Notes: generated by a model from the letters alone, not told the origin. Shown: positions 53,154 to 62,852, counted from the stretch's first letter. The stretch is DNA of 64,000 nt from Peptacetobacter hominis (GCF_006861675.1 NZ_SGJB01000007.1:50865-114864); one strand, 5' to 3'. Translations and numbers: made by a program.

Positions 53154-54245
53154 TTAATTTGTTAAAAATTGTTCGTGCTTATTTTCCCGCTTCCTATCCT
53201 TTCTTTTTTTCTCAATATTTCTATCCATCATATAATGAGAGATCCATGTACATACTCCACAGAATAAAAGTATAAAATAATATACAAAGAAGCTATACAT
53301 TATAACAGCATAACCTACATACTGTTTTGGGAATAAACCATTAAATATATTAAAGAAAGTTATTTCATTTGCACCAACATTACCAGGAGTTGGAATAGGA
53401 GATATTGTCATATATAAAAGTACCTGACACGAAAATATCCTGAAAAATCCGGCACCAGATAGTTTAGACGCTTTATATATAAGAAATGCTATACTAAAAT
53501 ACAGAAATAACTGAATAAATGTAAGCATTACTGTGGCTATAAGAGATTTCCAATCAGAAATATACATAAGTATTGATTTATTAAAATCATCTATATAGTG
53601 GTGAACTCTTTCATTTTTGCCATTCAGAAATCTAAACATTCTAAGTTTCCCAAGTCTATATATTATAAAGTCAGCAACTTTTTTCATAAATTCCGGATTT
53701 AATACTATCATTATTCCTACAATTATAGATACTATATTCATAGCCATACCAGCTGTAAGAAGCGGAATTATAGAGCTGTGTCTTTCCATTATCATTTCCT
53801 GATTAAAAAGTATAACTCCTCCACATATTACTGTAACCACACTTTGAAAAAGCATTGTCTTGTTTGTTACAATAGCCACTGCTCTACTAAGACTTATTCC
53901 ATATTTATTCATAAGATATATCTGCATTGGTTGGCTTCCTGATGCAAAAGGTGTTACAAGATTGTAATAAAGACCTATTGTACCCATCTGTATACCTATG
54001 CTTCTCTTTTGTTTGTTTTTTTCAATGGAATTTATAATCCACTGGAATATTATAGTTTCAAGAAGTATGTATAGCAGTATAACCATTACCCCTGCTAAAA
54101 GATATCTCTTATCAGCAAATGCTATAACATCCGGTATACGTCTGTAATCTATTGTTTTTGAAATAATTATACCTGTTACCAATATAAGAAAAACCAGAAA
54201 GGCATACTGTATAATATTTTTTTCCTTTTTACTAAACTTTCTCAT
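53154..54245 (-). CDS. YbhN/lysylphosphatidylglycerol synthase-TM family flippase-like protein
   Basis: A 363-residue protein with about eight membrane helices. The family block PFASGSQPMQIYLMNKYGISLSRA near residue 98 and SPIPTPGNVGANEITFFNIF near 285 are clear. It belongs to UPF0104, the flippase half of MprF without the aminoacyl-transferase, so it is thought to move lipids or polyprenyl-linked molecules. The tail is strongly basic (KKRKDRKREN). Single-gene unit. Confidence 0.88.
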   Translation of the reverse strand: MRKFSKKEKNIIQYAFLVFLILVTGIIISKTIDYRRIPDVIAFADKRYLLAGVMVILLYILLETIIFQWIINSIEKNKQKRSIGIQMGTIGLYYNLVTPFASGSQPMQIYLMNKYGISLSRAVAIVTNKTMLFQSVVTVICGGVILFNQEMIMERHSSIIPLLTAGMAMNIVSIIVGIMIVLNPEFMKKVADFIIYRLGKLRMFRFLNGKNERVHHYIDDFNKSILMYISDWKSLIATVMLTFIQLFLYFSIAFLIYKASKLSGAGFFRIFSCQVLLYMTISPIPTPGNVGANEITFFNIFNGLFPKQYVGYAVIMYSFFVYYFILLFCGVCTWISHYMMDRNIEKKRKDRKRENKHEQFLTN

Positions 54246-54463
54246 AATAATTCTCCTCTATTTTATAGTCATGATTTATGACAATATATCAAATTTCTAT
54301 CAACTATCTTAACTATATTATACAGCATGATTCTTAAAAATTTCTGTACTTTAAATAAAGTTTATTTTATTTTCTTACTATTTTGTGTGTTTTTCATCCT
54401 ATTTTAGACCGTATATATAAATTTATATTAATATTTCTTTATAAATAGCCGCTTTCAAAAAAA

Positions 54464-54502
54464 TAAATAACCGAGAGATAATATATATCCCTCGGTTTAT
54501 TT
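54464..54502 (-). terminator. terminator of the purine permease gene
   Basis: ATAACCGAG and CTCGGTTTAT pair with a 15-base AT-rich loop between, 3 bases before the stop of the permease gene, T-rich on the minus side. Confidence 0.75.
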
Positions 54503-54504
54503 GA

Positions 54505-55881
54505 TTACATAAATATAAGTTTAAGTGAGAATAGAATTGCCAGAAGTACCATTACTATAGATACTTTCTTTCTATCTTCTTTCTTAGCAATTAAATTGTA
54601 TAATAGGTTAAGTACAACATAAGAAAGTACTCCTAATGTTAATCCATCACCTATACTATATGTAAGTGGCATACCTGCTATTGTCATGAATGCAGGAACA
54701 CCTTCTGTTATATCAGAGAATTCTATTCCTGTAACAGCTGAAAGCATTAAGTATCCAACATATATAAGTGCTGGAGCAGTTGCGCATCCTGGTATAGCAA
54801 CAAATATTGGTGAGAAGAACATAGCTACTATGAAAAGACATCCTACTGTAACAGCAGTCCATCCAGTTCTACCACCTTCTATAACTCCTGTTGAAGATTC
54901 AACAAAAGTAGTAACTGTAGATACACCCATAACAGCACCTGCTGTAGTAGCTAATGCGTCTGCAAGAAGTGCTCTACCTACGTTTGGAACTTTACCCTCT
55001 TCATCAAGCATATCTGCCTTAGAACAAACACCAACAAGTGTTCCTACTGTATCAAAGAAGTCAACGAAAAGGAATGTACACACAACCCCTATGAAAACTT
55101 TAAGATTTGTAGGATCCGCTATATATCCGAAATCTATCTTTCCAGCTATAGGTGCCATGCTTTCAAACTTGAATACACCTGATGGTAAATATATTCCTAA
55201 TTCCTGTGCATGAGCAGGATTTACTACTGCATATCCCCATGCAAGAAGTGAACTTACTACTATTCCTATAAGTATAGCTCCTTTTACACCTCTTTTGTCA
55301 AGAACTGCTATTATTGCAAGACCAACAAGTGCTATAACAACAGCTGGAGTCATTTCTCCAAGTGCTATAAGAGTAGATTCATCACCAACTATAAGTCCAC
55401 ATCCTATAAATCCAACAAGTGCTATAAATATACCTATACCACCTGTAACTGCAAGTTTAAGGTTTACAGGTATAGAGTTTACTACAGCTTCTCTTACTTT
55501 GAACAGTGTTAATAATATAAATATGATACCTTCTGCAAAAACAGCTGTAAGAGCTATTTCCCATGGAACTCCCATTCCTAAAACCACTGTAAAAGCAAAG
55601 AATGCATTAAGCCCCATTCCTGATGCAAGACCAAATGGAAGGTCTGCAATAAATCCCATTAAGAAACATCCTAATGCTGCGGCAAGACATGTAGCTGTAA
55701 CAAGTGCACCTGCAGGCATTCCTGTAGCTGATAATATACTTGGGTTTACAGCAATTATGTAGGCCATTGTAAGGAAAGTTGTAACACCTGCTAAAATTTC
55801 CTTCTTCATGTCAAACGGTCTATTGCTGAAAATTGGAAATATCTTTGTCAGAGCGTTATTTCCGTTTTCTGTTGTTTTCAT
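54505..55881 (-). CDS. NCS2-family purine permease (AzgA/PbuG-type)
   Basis: The 458-residue transporter has about 14 membrane helices, with the motifs MKKEILAGVTTFLTMAYIIAVNPSIL at residue 25, ATCLAAALGCFLMGFIADLPFGLASGMGLNAFFAF near 85, and FVDFFDTVGTLVGVCSKADM near 275 with VTTFVESSTGVIEGGRTG near 325. This subgroup (AzgA) carries guanine, hypoxanthine or adenine with protons. A guanine-type purine riboswitch controls it, which supports guanine/hypoxanthine as substrate. It would work with adenosine deaminase at 1.2 kb in salvage. Confidence 0.95.
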   Translation of the reverse strand: MKTTENGNNALTKIFPIFSNRPFDMKKEILAGVTTFLTMAYIIAVNPSILSATGMPAGALVTATCLAAALGCFLMGFIADLPFGLASGMGLNAFFAFTVVLGMGVPWEIALTAVFAEGIIFILLTLFKVREAVVNSIPVNLKLAVTGGIGIFIALVGFIGCGLIVGDESTLIALGEMTPAVVIALVGLAIIAVLDKRGVKGAILIGIVVSSLLAWGYAVVNPAHAQELGIYLPSGVFKFESMAPIAGKIDFGYIADPTNLKVFIGVVCTFLFVDFFDTVGTLVGVCSKADMLDEEGKVPNVGRALLADALATTAGAVMGVSTVTTFVESSTGVIEGGRTGWTAVTVGCLFIVAMFFSPIFVAIPGCATAPALIYVGYLMLSAVTGIEFSDITEGVPAFMTIAGMPLTYSIGDGLTLGVLSYVVLNLLYNLIAKKEDRKKVSIVMVLLAILFSLKLIFM

Positions 55882-55902
55882 TATATAACAACACCTCCTA
55901 TT

Positions 55903-55933
55903 AAATTTTAAAACGGCATAGATTCTATGCCGT
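55903..55933 (-). terminator. terminator of the purine riboswitch
   Basis: ACGGCATAGA and TCTATGCCGT (55913-55933) form a 10-bp perfect stem followed on the minus strand by TTTTAAAATT. CATAG of its 5' arm can pair instead with CTATG of the aptamer's closing side, so ligand binding favours termination (OFF switch). Confidence 0.88.
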
Positions 55934-55956
55934 CATATAGTCTGGAGTAATTTACC

Positions 55957-56029
55957 GTATTCATAGTCAGCCATTTACGGTGGCTGGTAGAGACTTATGA
56001 CCCATATTGTCAAAATTATATGATACATA
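55957..56029 (-). ncRNA. purine riboswitch, guanine type
   Basis: The minus strand reads CATATAATTTTGAC-AATATGG-GTCATAA, then GTCTCTACCAGCCACCGTAA, then ATGGCTGACTATGAATAC. This matches the purine aptamer with P2, P3 and the core UCUACC and CCGUAAA. The discriminating base is C (GACTATG), which pairs with guanine/hypoxanthine rather than adenine. It is upstream of a purine permease. Confidence 0.95.
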
Positions 56030-56053
56030 TTCGTTTATACTCTCGATTATATT

Positions 56054-56082
56054 ATTTTATTGTATATTACAAAATTTGTCAA
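56054..56082 (-). promoter_or_regulatory. promoter of the purine-permease transcript
   Basis: TTGACA (56077-56082) and TAAAAT (56054-56059) on the minus strand with a 17-bp spacer, about 25 bases before the aptamer. Confidence 0.8.
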
Positions 56083-56312
56083 TATAAATAATATATTCTA
56101 TACTTTTTTATTATTATGCACAAAAAATTTTTTCTATAAATTGTTAATTTGAATAATTATTATAGATATTATTTTTATTATATATTTTTATTATTTTACT
56201 AAAATATCGCTTAGGCTCTATTTTTCAAAGCTATTTGGAATAAACGATTTCTTAATCTACGAAAGAAAGTTTTTATCGATGAATATATTTTAAAAATAAT
56301 CTAAAAATTTGG

Positions 56313-56340
56313 TTGTACTTTGTTTATGATATGATATAAT
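56313..56340 (+). promoter_or_regulatory. promoter of aminopeptidase P
   Basis: TTGTAC (56313-56318), 16 bp, TATAAT (56335-56340) with a TG one base before it. The remaining 270 bp between it and the purine promoter hold no gene. Confidence 0.75.
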
Positions 56341-56376
56341 TTTAATCAGAGGAATAAATTTAAGGAGGTTTCAACT

Positions 56377-58167
56377 ATGAATCCAGTAGTAAAAAGAATA
56401 GAAGAACTTAGAGTTCTTATGAAAGAAAAAAATATTAATTCTTACGTTGTTCCTACAGCTGATTTTCATCAGAGTGAATACGTTGGAGAACATTTCAAAG
56501 CAAGAAAATTTATAACAGGATTTTCTGGAAGTGCAGGTACTGCAGTAATATCTGAAAATGAAGCCAATTTATGGGTAGATGGAAGATATTTCATACAGGC
56601 AGCAGCACAGCTTGAAGGATCTGGTGTTACAATGATGAAAATGGGCGAACCAGGTGTACCTACTCTAGAAGAATACCTAGAAGAAAATCTTCCAGAAAAT
56701 GGAGTTTTAGGATTTGATGGTAGAGTTGTTTCTATGGGTGAAGGTTCTGCCTATGAAGCTATAGTAAAAGAAAAGAATGGCTCAATAGTATACGAATACG
56801 ATTTAATAGATAAAATATGGTCAGATAGACCTGAACTTTCTAAAAAACCTGTATTTGAATTAGGTGTTGAATATGCAGGTGAAACTGTAGCATCTAAACT
56901 TGAAAGAATAAGAGAAGCTATGAAGAAAAATCACGCTACAGTTCATATATTAACTACTTTAGATGATATATGCTGGACTTTAAATATGCGTGGAGACGAT
57001 ATAGACTTCTTCCCTATGGTATTATCTTATGCTGTTATAACTCTTGATAAAGTTATATTATACATAGATGAAACTAAGGTTTCTGATGAAATAAAAGCAA
57101 ACTTTGCAAAAGATGGTGTTGAATTAAGACCATACAATGATATATATGAAGATGTTAAATCTATAGATGAAAAAGAAGTTATATTAATAGACCCTGCAAA
57201 ATTAAACTATTCATTATATAACAACCTTCCTGCAGGAGCAAAAAAAGTTGAAAAAGTAAACCCAGAAATATTATTCAAAGCTATGAAAAATGATGTTGAA
57301 ATAGAAAACATCAAAAAGGCTCAGATAAAAGACTCTGTAGCTCATGTAAGATTTATGAAATGGGTTAAAGAAAACTATGATAAAGAAGTTATAACAGAAA
57401 TGAGTGCTTCTGACAAACTTGATGAATTCAGAAAAGAAATGGGTGGATTTATAAGACCAAGTTTTGAACCAATAAGTTCTTATGGACCTCACGCTGCTAT
57501 GTGTCACTACACTTCTTCTCCAGAAACTGATGTTCAGTTAAAAGGAGGAAATGTATTCCTTACTGATACAGGTGGTGGATACTATGAAGGATCAACTGAT
57601 ATAACTAGAACTTATGCTTTAGGTGAACTTCCTCAGAACATAAAAGAAGGATTTACCCTAGTTGCTATAAGTAACTTAAGCCTTGGAGCTGCAAAATTCC
57701 TTCACGGAACAACTGGTATGGTTCTTGATATACTTGCAAGAAAACCATTCTGGGATAGAGATCTTAACTTCAACCATGGTACTGGACACGGTGTAGGTTA
57801 CCTACTTAATATACATGAAGGTCCTACAGGATTCAGATGGACTTATAGAGCACATGAAGCTCATCCATTTGAAGATGGTATGATAATAACTGATGAACCA
57901 GGTATATATATAGAAGGTGAATACGGTGTAAGACTTGAAAACGAGCTTCTTTGCCGTAAAGGAACTTTAAACGAGTATGGTCAGTTCATGTACTTTGAAA
58001 CAATAACATTTGTTCCATTTGACCTTGATGCTATAGTACCTGAAATAATGACAGATGCTGAAAGAGCTATGCTTAACAATTATCACAAAGAAGTATTTGA
58101 AAAAATATCTCCATTCCTAAATGATGAAGAAAAAGAATGGTTAGCTCATTATACTAGAGAAATATAA
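56377..58167 (+). CDS. aminopeptidase P family protein (M24B), three-domain type
   Basis: The 596-residue enzyme removes the N-terminal residue from X-Pro peptides. It has two creatinase-like N-terminal domains (residues 1-300) and the pita-bread catalytic domain. Metal ligands: FLTDTGGGYYEGSTDITRT near residue 388, HGTGHGVGYLL near 466, TDEPGIYIEGEYGVRLENELL near 505 (both Glu). A final helical domain (FVPFDLDAIVPEIM) is the M24_C extension. Full length for eukaryote-like PepP. Codon use is more ATA/TTA-rich than its neighbours, as in highly expressed genes of such species; strong AAGGAGG. Confidence 0.95.
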   Translation: MNPVVKRIEELRVLMKEKNINSYVVPTADFHQSEYVGEHFKARKFITGFSGSAGTAVISENEANLWVDGRYFIQAAAQLEGSGVTMMKMGEPGVPTLEEYLEENLPENGVLGFDGRVVSMGEGSAYEAIVKEKNGSIVYEYDLIDKIWSDRPELSKKPVFELGVEYAGETVASKLERIREAMKKNHATVHILTTLDDICWTLNMRGDDIDFFPMVLSYAVITLDKVILYIDETKVSDEIKANFAKDGVELRPYNDIYEDVKSIDEKEVILIDPAKLNYSLYNNLPAGAKKVEKVNPEILFKAMKNDVEIENIKKAQIKDSVAHVRFMKWVKENYDKEVITEMSASDKLDEFRKEMGGFIRPSFEPISSYGPHAAMCHYTSSPETDVQLKGGNVFLTDTGGGYYEGSTDITRTYALGELPQNIKEGFTLVAISNLSLGAAKFLHGTTGMVLDILARKPFWDRDLNFNHGTGHGVGYLLNIHEGPTGFRWTYRAHEAHPFEDGMIITDEPGIYIEGEYGVRLENELLCRKGTLNEYGQFMYFETITFVPFDLDAIVPEIMTDAERAMLNNYHKEVFEKISPFLNDEEKEWLAHYTREI

Positions 58168-58180
58168 TGATAATAAATAT

Positions 58181-58214
58181 AAAAGAAGCTGTTTATATTA
58201 AACAGCTTCTTTTT
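58181..58214. terminator. bidirectional terminator after aminopeptidase P
   Basis: AAAGAAGCTGTTT pairs with AAACAGCTTCTTT around a 5-base loop, followed by T-runs. Confidence 0.9.
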
Positions 58215-58266
58215 CTTATTTAGAATAATCATAGTTTACATAACAACGATATTGTAATATTAGTTA

Positions 58267-58869
58267 TTAACTATTTTTATATCTGACTCTCAGTTTTATC
58301 CCTATAGATTCTGCTACATCTCTTGATTTTTCTATCTCCTCTTCTGTTATCTCGTCCACTACTGAAAATACAGTTTCTATACCTTCATCTTTGCATCTTT
58401 TAGCAAATTTTAAAATTGCGTCGTAAGATTTTTCTCCAAACGATGGTCTACTTATTCTTATGTATGAGTCCTTATCTGGTGCATTAAGACTTACAGAAAC
58501 AGAATCAATAACATCCTTTATACAATCTGCAACATCAGTATTATTTATAAGATCTCCTAATCCATTTGTATTTACTCTTGTTTTTATATCAGCTATACTT
58601 TTTATATATTCAGCAGTTTTTATAAGAGTTTCCAATCTCATCATAGGTTCTCCAAATCCGCAGAAAACAACTTCTTTATATTCGTTTAAATCAAAATTTT
58701 TCAGTTCTTCTTTTATCTCATCTAAAGAAGGATCATGGTCAAGCCAAAGATTATCATTTTCTCCTACAGTTTCTTTTATATCTCTTATGCAAAATACACA
58801 TTTACATGGGCATTTATTAGTTATATTTACATATAATCCGTCTCCTATCGGATAAAATATTGTCATCAT
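58267..58869 (-). CDS. TatD-associated radical SAM protein
   Basis: The 200-residue protein is a small radical SAM enzyme. CPCKCVFC near residue 17 is the C-x3-C-x2-C cluster motif; VVFCGFGEPMMRLE near 66 is the SAM-binding GGEP-type strand (GFGEP here); NTNGLGDLIN near 95 and SVSLNAPDKDSYIRISRP near 123 follow. The group (TIGR04038 type) is often encoded beside tatD; no tatD is adjacent here. Substrate unknown. ATG at 58869 has GGAG 9 bases upstream. Confidence 0.82.
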   Translation of the reverse strand: MMTIFYPIGDGLYVNITNKCPCKCVFCIRDIKETVGENDNLWLDHDPSLDEIKEELKNFDLNEYKEVVFCGFGEPMMRLETLIKTAEYIKSIADIKTRVNTNGLGDLINNTDVADCIKDVIDSVSVSLNAPDKDSYIRISRPSFGEKSYDAILKFAKRCKDEGIETVFSVVDEITEEEIEKSRDVAESIGIKLRVRYKNS

Positions 58870-59063
58870 TTTTATCAACTCCTATTATTATCTTATATCT
58901 ATATTATATCTCTATAGATTCCCATTTTCATCTGATTAATAAAATATATCGCATATTAATCTATTGTATCCGTACAATCCATTCATTTTAGAAAGTTTTC
59001 TTCTTTACTTTTATATTGTCATAATATACAATTAAGTTAGAAAACGTTTTTAGGAGTGGTTAT

Positions 59064-60251
59064 ATGAAATTTAACAGATTTGACGCCAATCAGATAAGAG
59101 AAATAAACAAGGGTATAAAGTCAGGAGTGGACGTTTCGTCTTATGAAAAAGAATGTTTTGATAGTTCTCAGATGAGAGAAATCAGACTTGGTCTTGAAAA
59201 AAATCTGGATGTTTCAGTGTATTCAAAGCCGGAATACAATAGTAAAGATATGCAGATGATAAGAGAAACGCTTGAATATGGAGCTGATTTATCGGGATAT
59301 ATCGGTGTAGGTTTTGATGATCAGCAATTATATTGGATTTCCAAAGGACTTAGAGATGGATTAAATGTTTCAATCTATGCAAATCCATCTTTCAGCAACT
59401 ATATGATGGCTGAAATATACGCTGCCTTGAAGGCAAAACTTCCAATTGAAAAGTATGATATAAGTAGATTTTCAAAATATCAGTTTCAGCAGATTGTATT
59501 AGGTCTTAAGTCAGGACTTGACGTTTCTTTATACGACGACTATGACAATGAGAATATGTTTGAAGATAGAGTAAGATTAGTTAAGGAATGTGTCGGTACT
59601 GCTTTATCTCAGGGTGAAAATGTTACTCTTCAACAGCTTAGTAAAATATGTTACTACAAAAACGAGGGAATCGATACAAGCAGCTGGGAGAATTACAGAT
59701 TTGATAGAGATAAGCTTGATCAGATAATAAGAGGACTTGATAATAATGTTGATGTAGATTTCTTCGCAAAACCTAAATTTTCAAAAGAACAGATGTATGA
59801 AATAAGACACGGACTTATGGAAAACTGTGATGTTTCTATTTATGCTGATACAGATTATGATGCATCTCAGATGTGTGAGATAAGAAAAGGTCTTCGTATA
59901 GGTCTTGATGTTTCTCTTTATTCAAACCCAAAATTTGACAGCACTCAGATGTTTGAAATCAGACAGGCTATTAAAGAAGGTTCTGATGCATCTATACTTG
60001 CTAATGAAAATTTCAATTCAAGGCAAATGAGAGCTATAAGAAATGGACTTATAGAAAATCTTGACGTTTATATTTATGCAAATCCGGAGTTCTCTGCCGA
60101 TAAAATGTATTATATTTACAAAGGTATGAGTGCTGGATTTGATATGAAAAAATATCTTGATTTTAATGATTCTCAACTTAAAAGTGTGCTTGAAGGTTTA
60201 TTCGAAGCACTTGAAATATGTAAAAAAATGCTTGCTGAGGAAAATAAATAA
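59064..60251 (+). CDS. protein of tandem 26-residue repeats
   Basis: No named function. The 395-residue protein is almost entirely a 26-residue repeat, with consensus F-x-x-x-Q-M-x-E-I-R-x-G-L-x-x-x-L-D-V-S-x-Y-A-x-P-x. Six clear copies fill residues 3-160; then a 50-residue insert containing one degenerate copy, then seven more to about residue 385. The two-helix-per-repeat pattern suggests a solenoid scaffold for protein binding. No signal peptide or membrane segment is seen. Similar repeats occur in many gut Firmicutes. The RBS is AGGAG; terminator follows. Single gene. Confidence 0.8.
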   Translation: MKFNRFDANQIREINKGIKSGVDVSSYEKECFDSSQMREIRLGLEKNLDVSVYSKPEYNSKDMQMIRETLEYGADLSGYIGVGFDDQQLYWISKGLRDGLNVSIYANPSFSNYMMAEIYAALKAKLPIEKYDISRFSKYQFQQIVLGLKSGLDVSLYDDYDNENMFEDRVRLVKECVGTALSQGENVTLQQLSKICYYKNEGIDTSSWENYRFDRDKLDQIIRGLDNNVDVDFFAKPKFSKEQMYEIRHGLMENCDVSIYADTDYDASQMCEIRKGLRIGLDVSLYSNPKFDSTQMFEIRQAIKEGSDASILANENFNSRQMRAIRNGLIENLDVYIYANPEFSADKMYYIYKGMSAGFDMKKYLDFNDSQLKSVLEGLFEALEICKKMLAEENK

Positions 60252-60265
60252 TGTATATCTAAATG

Positions 60266-60300
60266 TTAAAAGCTCTGCAGAAAATCTGCAGAGCTTTTAA
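60266..60300. terminator. bidirectional terminator
   Basis: TTAAAAGCTCTGCAG and its complement form a 15-bp stem with a 5-base loop, between the repeat protein gene and the convergent lipoprotein gene. Confidence 0.9.
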
Positions 60301-60858
60301 TTATTTGACTTCTGTTTCATATATTTTTAATATTTCTTCAAAAGAATTCTCTATACTTTGAGCCTCATCAGATGTTATTTTTCCATCCATTCCCATCCTT
60401 ACATTTTTCTCTATTGTATCAAGAATCTCATTCATCCCTGCTATGTTTTTATCAACATTTTGGGCATCTTCATCCATTTCTTCCTTTAGTTTTTTGTCCT
60501 CAGCTTCTTTAGTAAGCTCACCATATTTATATTCAATATATGCTTTTACATCTTCACCTTTTATACCATTTACTTCTTCTCTCTTCTGAGATATAGCTTC
60601 AAGAATTGACTTTATTTCTTCCTGAGATACATTCCAATTCTGCTCTTTTATCGGATATATAAACTCATTGTACCATTCGTACTCTGCCTCAAATCTCATA
60701 TCTGTAAAAAGGTCATTCTGTTCAGTTATTTCCTCTATTCTTTCCTCTGTCAATGCCTCTTCCTGACTTTCAGATGATTTTGAACATCCGGATATTGATA
60801 TAGTCATTATAAGAGCCATAATAGCCAGCAGTTTTCTCTTTTTAGAACATATTTTCAT
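60301..60858 (-). CDS. hypothetical lipoprotein
   Basis: The 185-residue product has a basic start (MKICSKKRKLL), a hydrophobic core and the lipobox SISGC (Cys at residue 26), then a highly charged, largely helical, Glu-rich domain with coiled-coil potential (EEALTEERIEEITEQN; KKLKEEMDEDAQNVDKNI). No homologue recognised. It lies 15 bases downstream of miaB and may share its transcript. Confidence 0.75.
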   Translation of the reverse strand: MKICSKKRKLLAIMALIMTISISGCSKSSESQEEALTEERIEEITEQNDLFTDMRFEAEYEWYNEFIYPIKEQNWNVSQEEIKSILEAISQKREEVNGIKGEDVKAYIEYKYGELTKEAEDKKLKEEMDEDAQNVDKNIAGMNEILDTIEKNVRMGMDGKITSDEAQSIENSFEEILKIYETEVK

Positions 60859-60873
60859 AATATACCTCCATGC

Positions 60874-62328
60874 TTATCTGACTATTTCTCCATTTAATGA
60901 GAATGATTTAGGATCTGTTATTTTTACCATTACAAGCTGTCCTGTAAAATCTTCATCGCTATCGAAGTTTACAGTTTTATTCTGTCTTGTCTTACCTGTG
61001 TATCTATTTGAATCTTTGGCACTTTTTCCTTCTACAAGTACTTCTACAACTTTATCTCTATACTCTTCACTTATTTCTCCAGAAATTCTGTTTACATGTT
61101 CAAGAACCATATCAAATCTTCTGTGCTTCTCTTCTTCAGGAATCTGATTTTCCATTTTTGCAGCTGGAGTTCCTTCTCTTTTTGAGTATATAAATGTAAA
61201 TGCTGAATCATATCTTACAGCTTCTATTACATCTATAGTATCCTGAACATCCTCCATAGTTTCCCCTGGGAATCCTATCATTATATCCGTAGAAAACGCC
61301 ATATCAGGAACTTCTTTCTTGGCTTTTTCTATTATTTTTAAGTAATCTTCTTTTGAATAATGTCTATTCATCTTTTTAAGAAGAGATGTGCTTCCACACT
61401 GAACTGGAAGATGAAGGAATTCGCATAATTTGTCACAGTCTCTTATCGCATATATAACTTCATCAGATATATCCTTTGGATGAGATGTCATAAATCTAAC
61501 TCTCTCAAGTCCCTCTATTTCATTTACCATTCTTAGAAGTTCTGCAAAAGTTACAGGGTTATCAAGAGTCTTTCCGTATGAGTTGACATTCTGTCCAAGT
61601 AAAGTTACTTCCTTTGTTCCTCTTGATACAAGTTCCTTGATTTCGTCTATTATGTCCTGTGGCTCTCTACTTCTCTCTCTTCCTCTTGTATAAGGAACTA
61701 TACAGTATGTACAGAAGTTGTTGCATCCATACATTATATTTACAAATGCTTTCAGGTTGAATTTTCTGTTGCTGTGAAGTCCCTCTATTACTTCGCCGTC
61801 TACATCCCAGACTTCTACAACCATTTCATCTGTTGTTATCTGCTTATGAAGAAGTTCTGGAAATCTATATAAATTATGTGTCCCGAATAACAGATTTACA
61901 TGTTTATGATGCTTCTTGATTTCTTCTACAACATGAGGCTGCTGTATCATACATCCACATATAGCTATTTTTAAATCCGGGTGACTTCTTTTTCTGAATT
62001 TAAGCTGTCCAAGGTTTCCATATACTTTTTTCTCCGCATTTTCTCTGACAGCACAAGTGTTGTATATTACAAGGTCCGCTTCGTTTACATCTTCTGTTTT
62101 GTCATATCCCATTCTTTCAAGCATATAGTCAAGCTCTTCTGAATCGTGTTCATTCATCTGACACCCGAACGTTACAATAACCACGACAGGTTTTCTCCCT
62201 TTTTCAGCTGCCCACTTCTCATTTATTTTTCTTACCTTGTCCATGTACTGCTCCTGAACTTCAAGCTTCATAGGATCAAGTGTTTTCTGTCTCTGTTTAG
62301 ATTTTTTGTTTATATCAATAGTTTCCAT
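60874..62328 (-). CDS. miaB: tRNA-2-methylthio-N6-dimethylallyladenosine synthase
   Basis: The 484-residue radical SAM methylthiotransferase modifies A37 of tRNAs. The N-terminal MTTase domain has TFGCQMNEHDSE near residue 52 with cluster Cys, NTCAVRENAEKK near 90 and ICGCMIQQP near 124. The radical SAM motif is YGCNNFCTYCIVPYTRGRERSR near 200, and a TRAM domain is at the end (VLVEGKSAKDSNRYTGKTRQNKTVNF). The N-terminal extension (~40 residues) is usual in clostridia. Confidence 0.95.
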   Translation of the reverse strand: METIDINKKSKQRQKTLDPMKLEVQEQYMDKVRKINEKWAAEKGRKPVVVIVTFGCQMNEHDSEELDYMLERMGYDKTEDVNEADLVIYNTCAVRENAEKKVYGNLGQLKFRKRSHPDLKIAICGCMIQQPHVVEEIKKHHKHVNLLFGTHNLYRFPELLHKQITTDEMVVEVWDVDGEVIEGLHSNRKFNLKAFVNIMYGCNNFCTYCIVPYTRGRERSREPQDIIDEIKELVSRGTKEVTLLGQNVNSYGKTLDNPVTFAELLRMVNEIEGLERVRFMTSHPKDISDEVIYAIRDCDKLCEFLHLPVQCGSTSLLKKMNRHYSKEDYLKIIEKAKKEVPDMAFSTDIMIGFPGETMEDVQDTIDVIEAVRYDSAFTFIYSKREGTPAAKMENQIPEEEKHRRFDMVLEHVNRISGEISEEYRDKVVEVLVEGKSAKDSNRYTGKTRQNKTVNFDSDEDFTGQLVMVKITDPKSFSLNGEIVR

Positions 62329-62408
62329 ATTTATTTCCTTTCTATACTTATTTATTTTATAGATATGTGATTACCCATATCTTATATATTTTATCACATG
62401 TAAGGCAG

Positions 62409-62436
62409 AAAAAAAATAGGAGTTATACTCCTATTT
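62409..62436 (-). terminator. terminator of the split membrane-protein gene
   Basis: AAATAGGAG-TTATA-CTCCTATTT, with a T7 run after it on the minus strand. Confidence 0.88.
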
Positions 62437-62462
62437 CACTTTACAATTATGGTACATCCTTC

Positions 62463-62852
62463 TTAATTCACAAAAAAATAAATTACTATAAATAATAATA
62501 TAAGTTTTAATATTTTATAAAAATTTAACTCTTTCAAATCCAAAGAAGGATAGTTTATTGAATCGCTATTATTCTTTGAAATAGTATATGATAAAAATAT
62601 AAATAACAATATTATCAATACTAATACCATAACGATATCTATATTTAATATGACAAATTCATACTTTCCAAAAGCAACTAAGTAAGAAAATATTATTATC
62701 GGAATCATTGAATATGATATGTACCTAAAAATTCTATAAACCTTTGCATTATTATTCATAATTTTGTCAAATAATGAATTTTTTTCATCACTCCATCCTT
62801 CTATGGTTAAATGAGTGTATACAGATGTTTTAGAAATTATTTTTTCTAACAC
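62463..62852 (-). CDS. membrane protein, likely C-terminal half of a frameshifted gene
   Basis: Annotated from GTG at 62852 it has 129 residues: a short soluble part, then helices at about 41-60, 68-92 and 113-129. There is no ribosome-binding site at this GTG. The same frame is open further upstream for 27 codons, to 62933, and reads protein-like sequence (LFFIRVIDANGRK; INTKYKVKYV) that would continue the end of the upstream gene at 62912. So this is probably the second part of one 304-residue protein broken by one base in an A7 tract. Function unknown. Confidence 0.6.
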   Translation of the reverse strand: MLEKIISKTSVYTHLTIEGWSDEKNSLFDKIMNNNAKVYRIFRYISYSMIPIIIFSYLVAFGKYEFVILNIDIVMVLVLIILLFIFLSYTISKNNSDSINYPSLDLKELNFYKILKLILLFIVIYFFVN

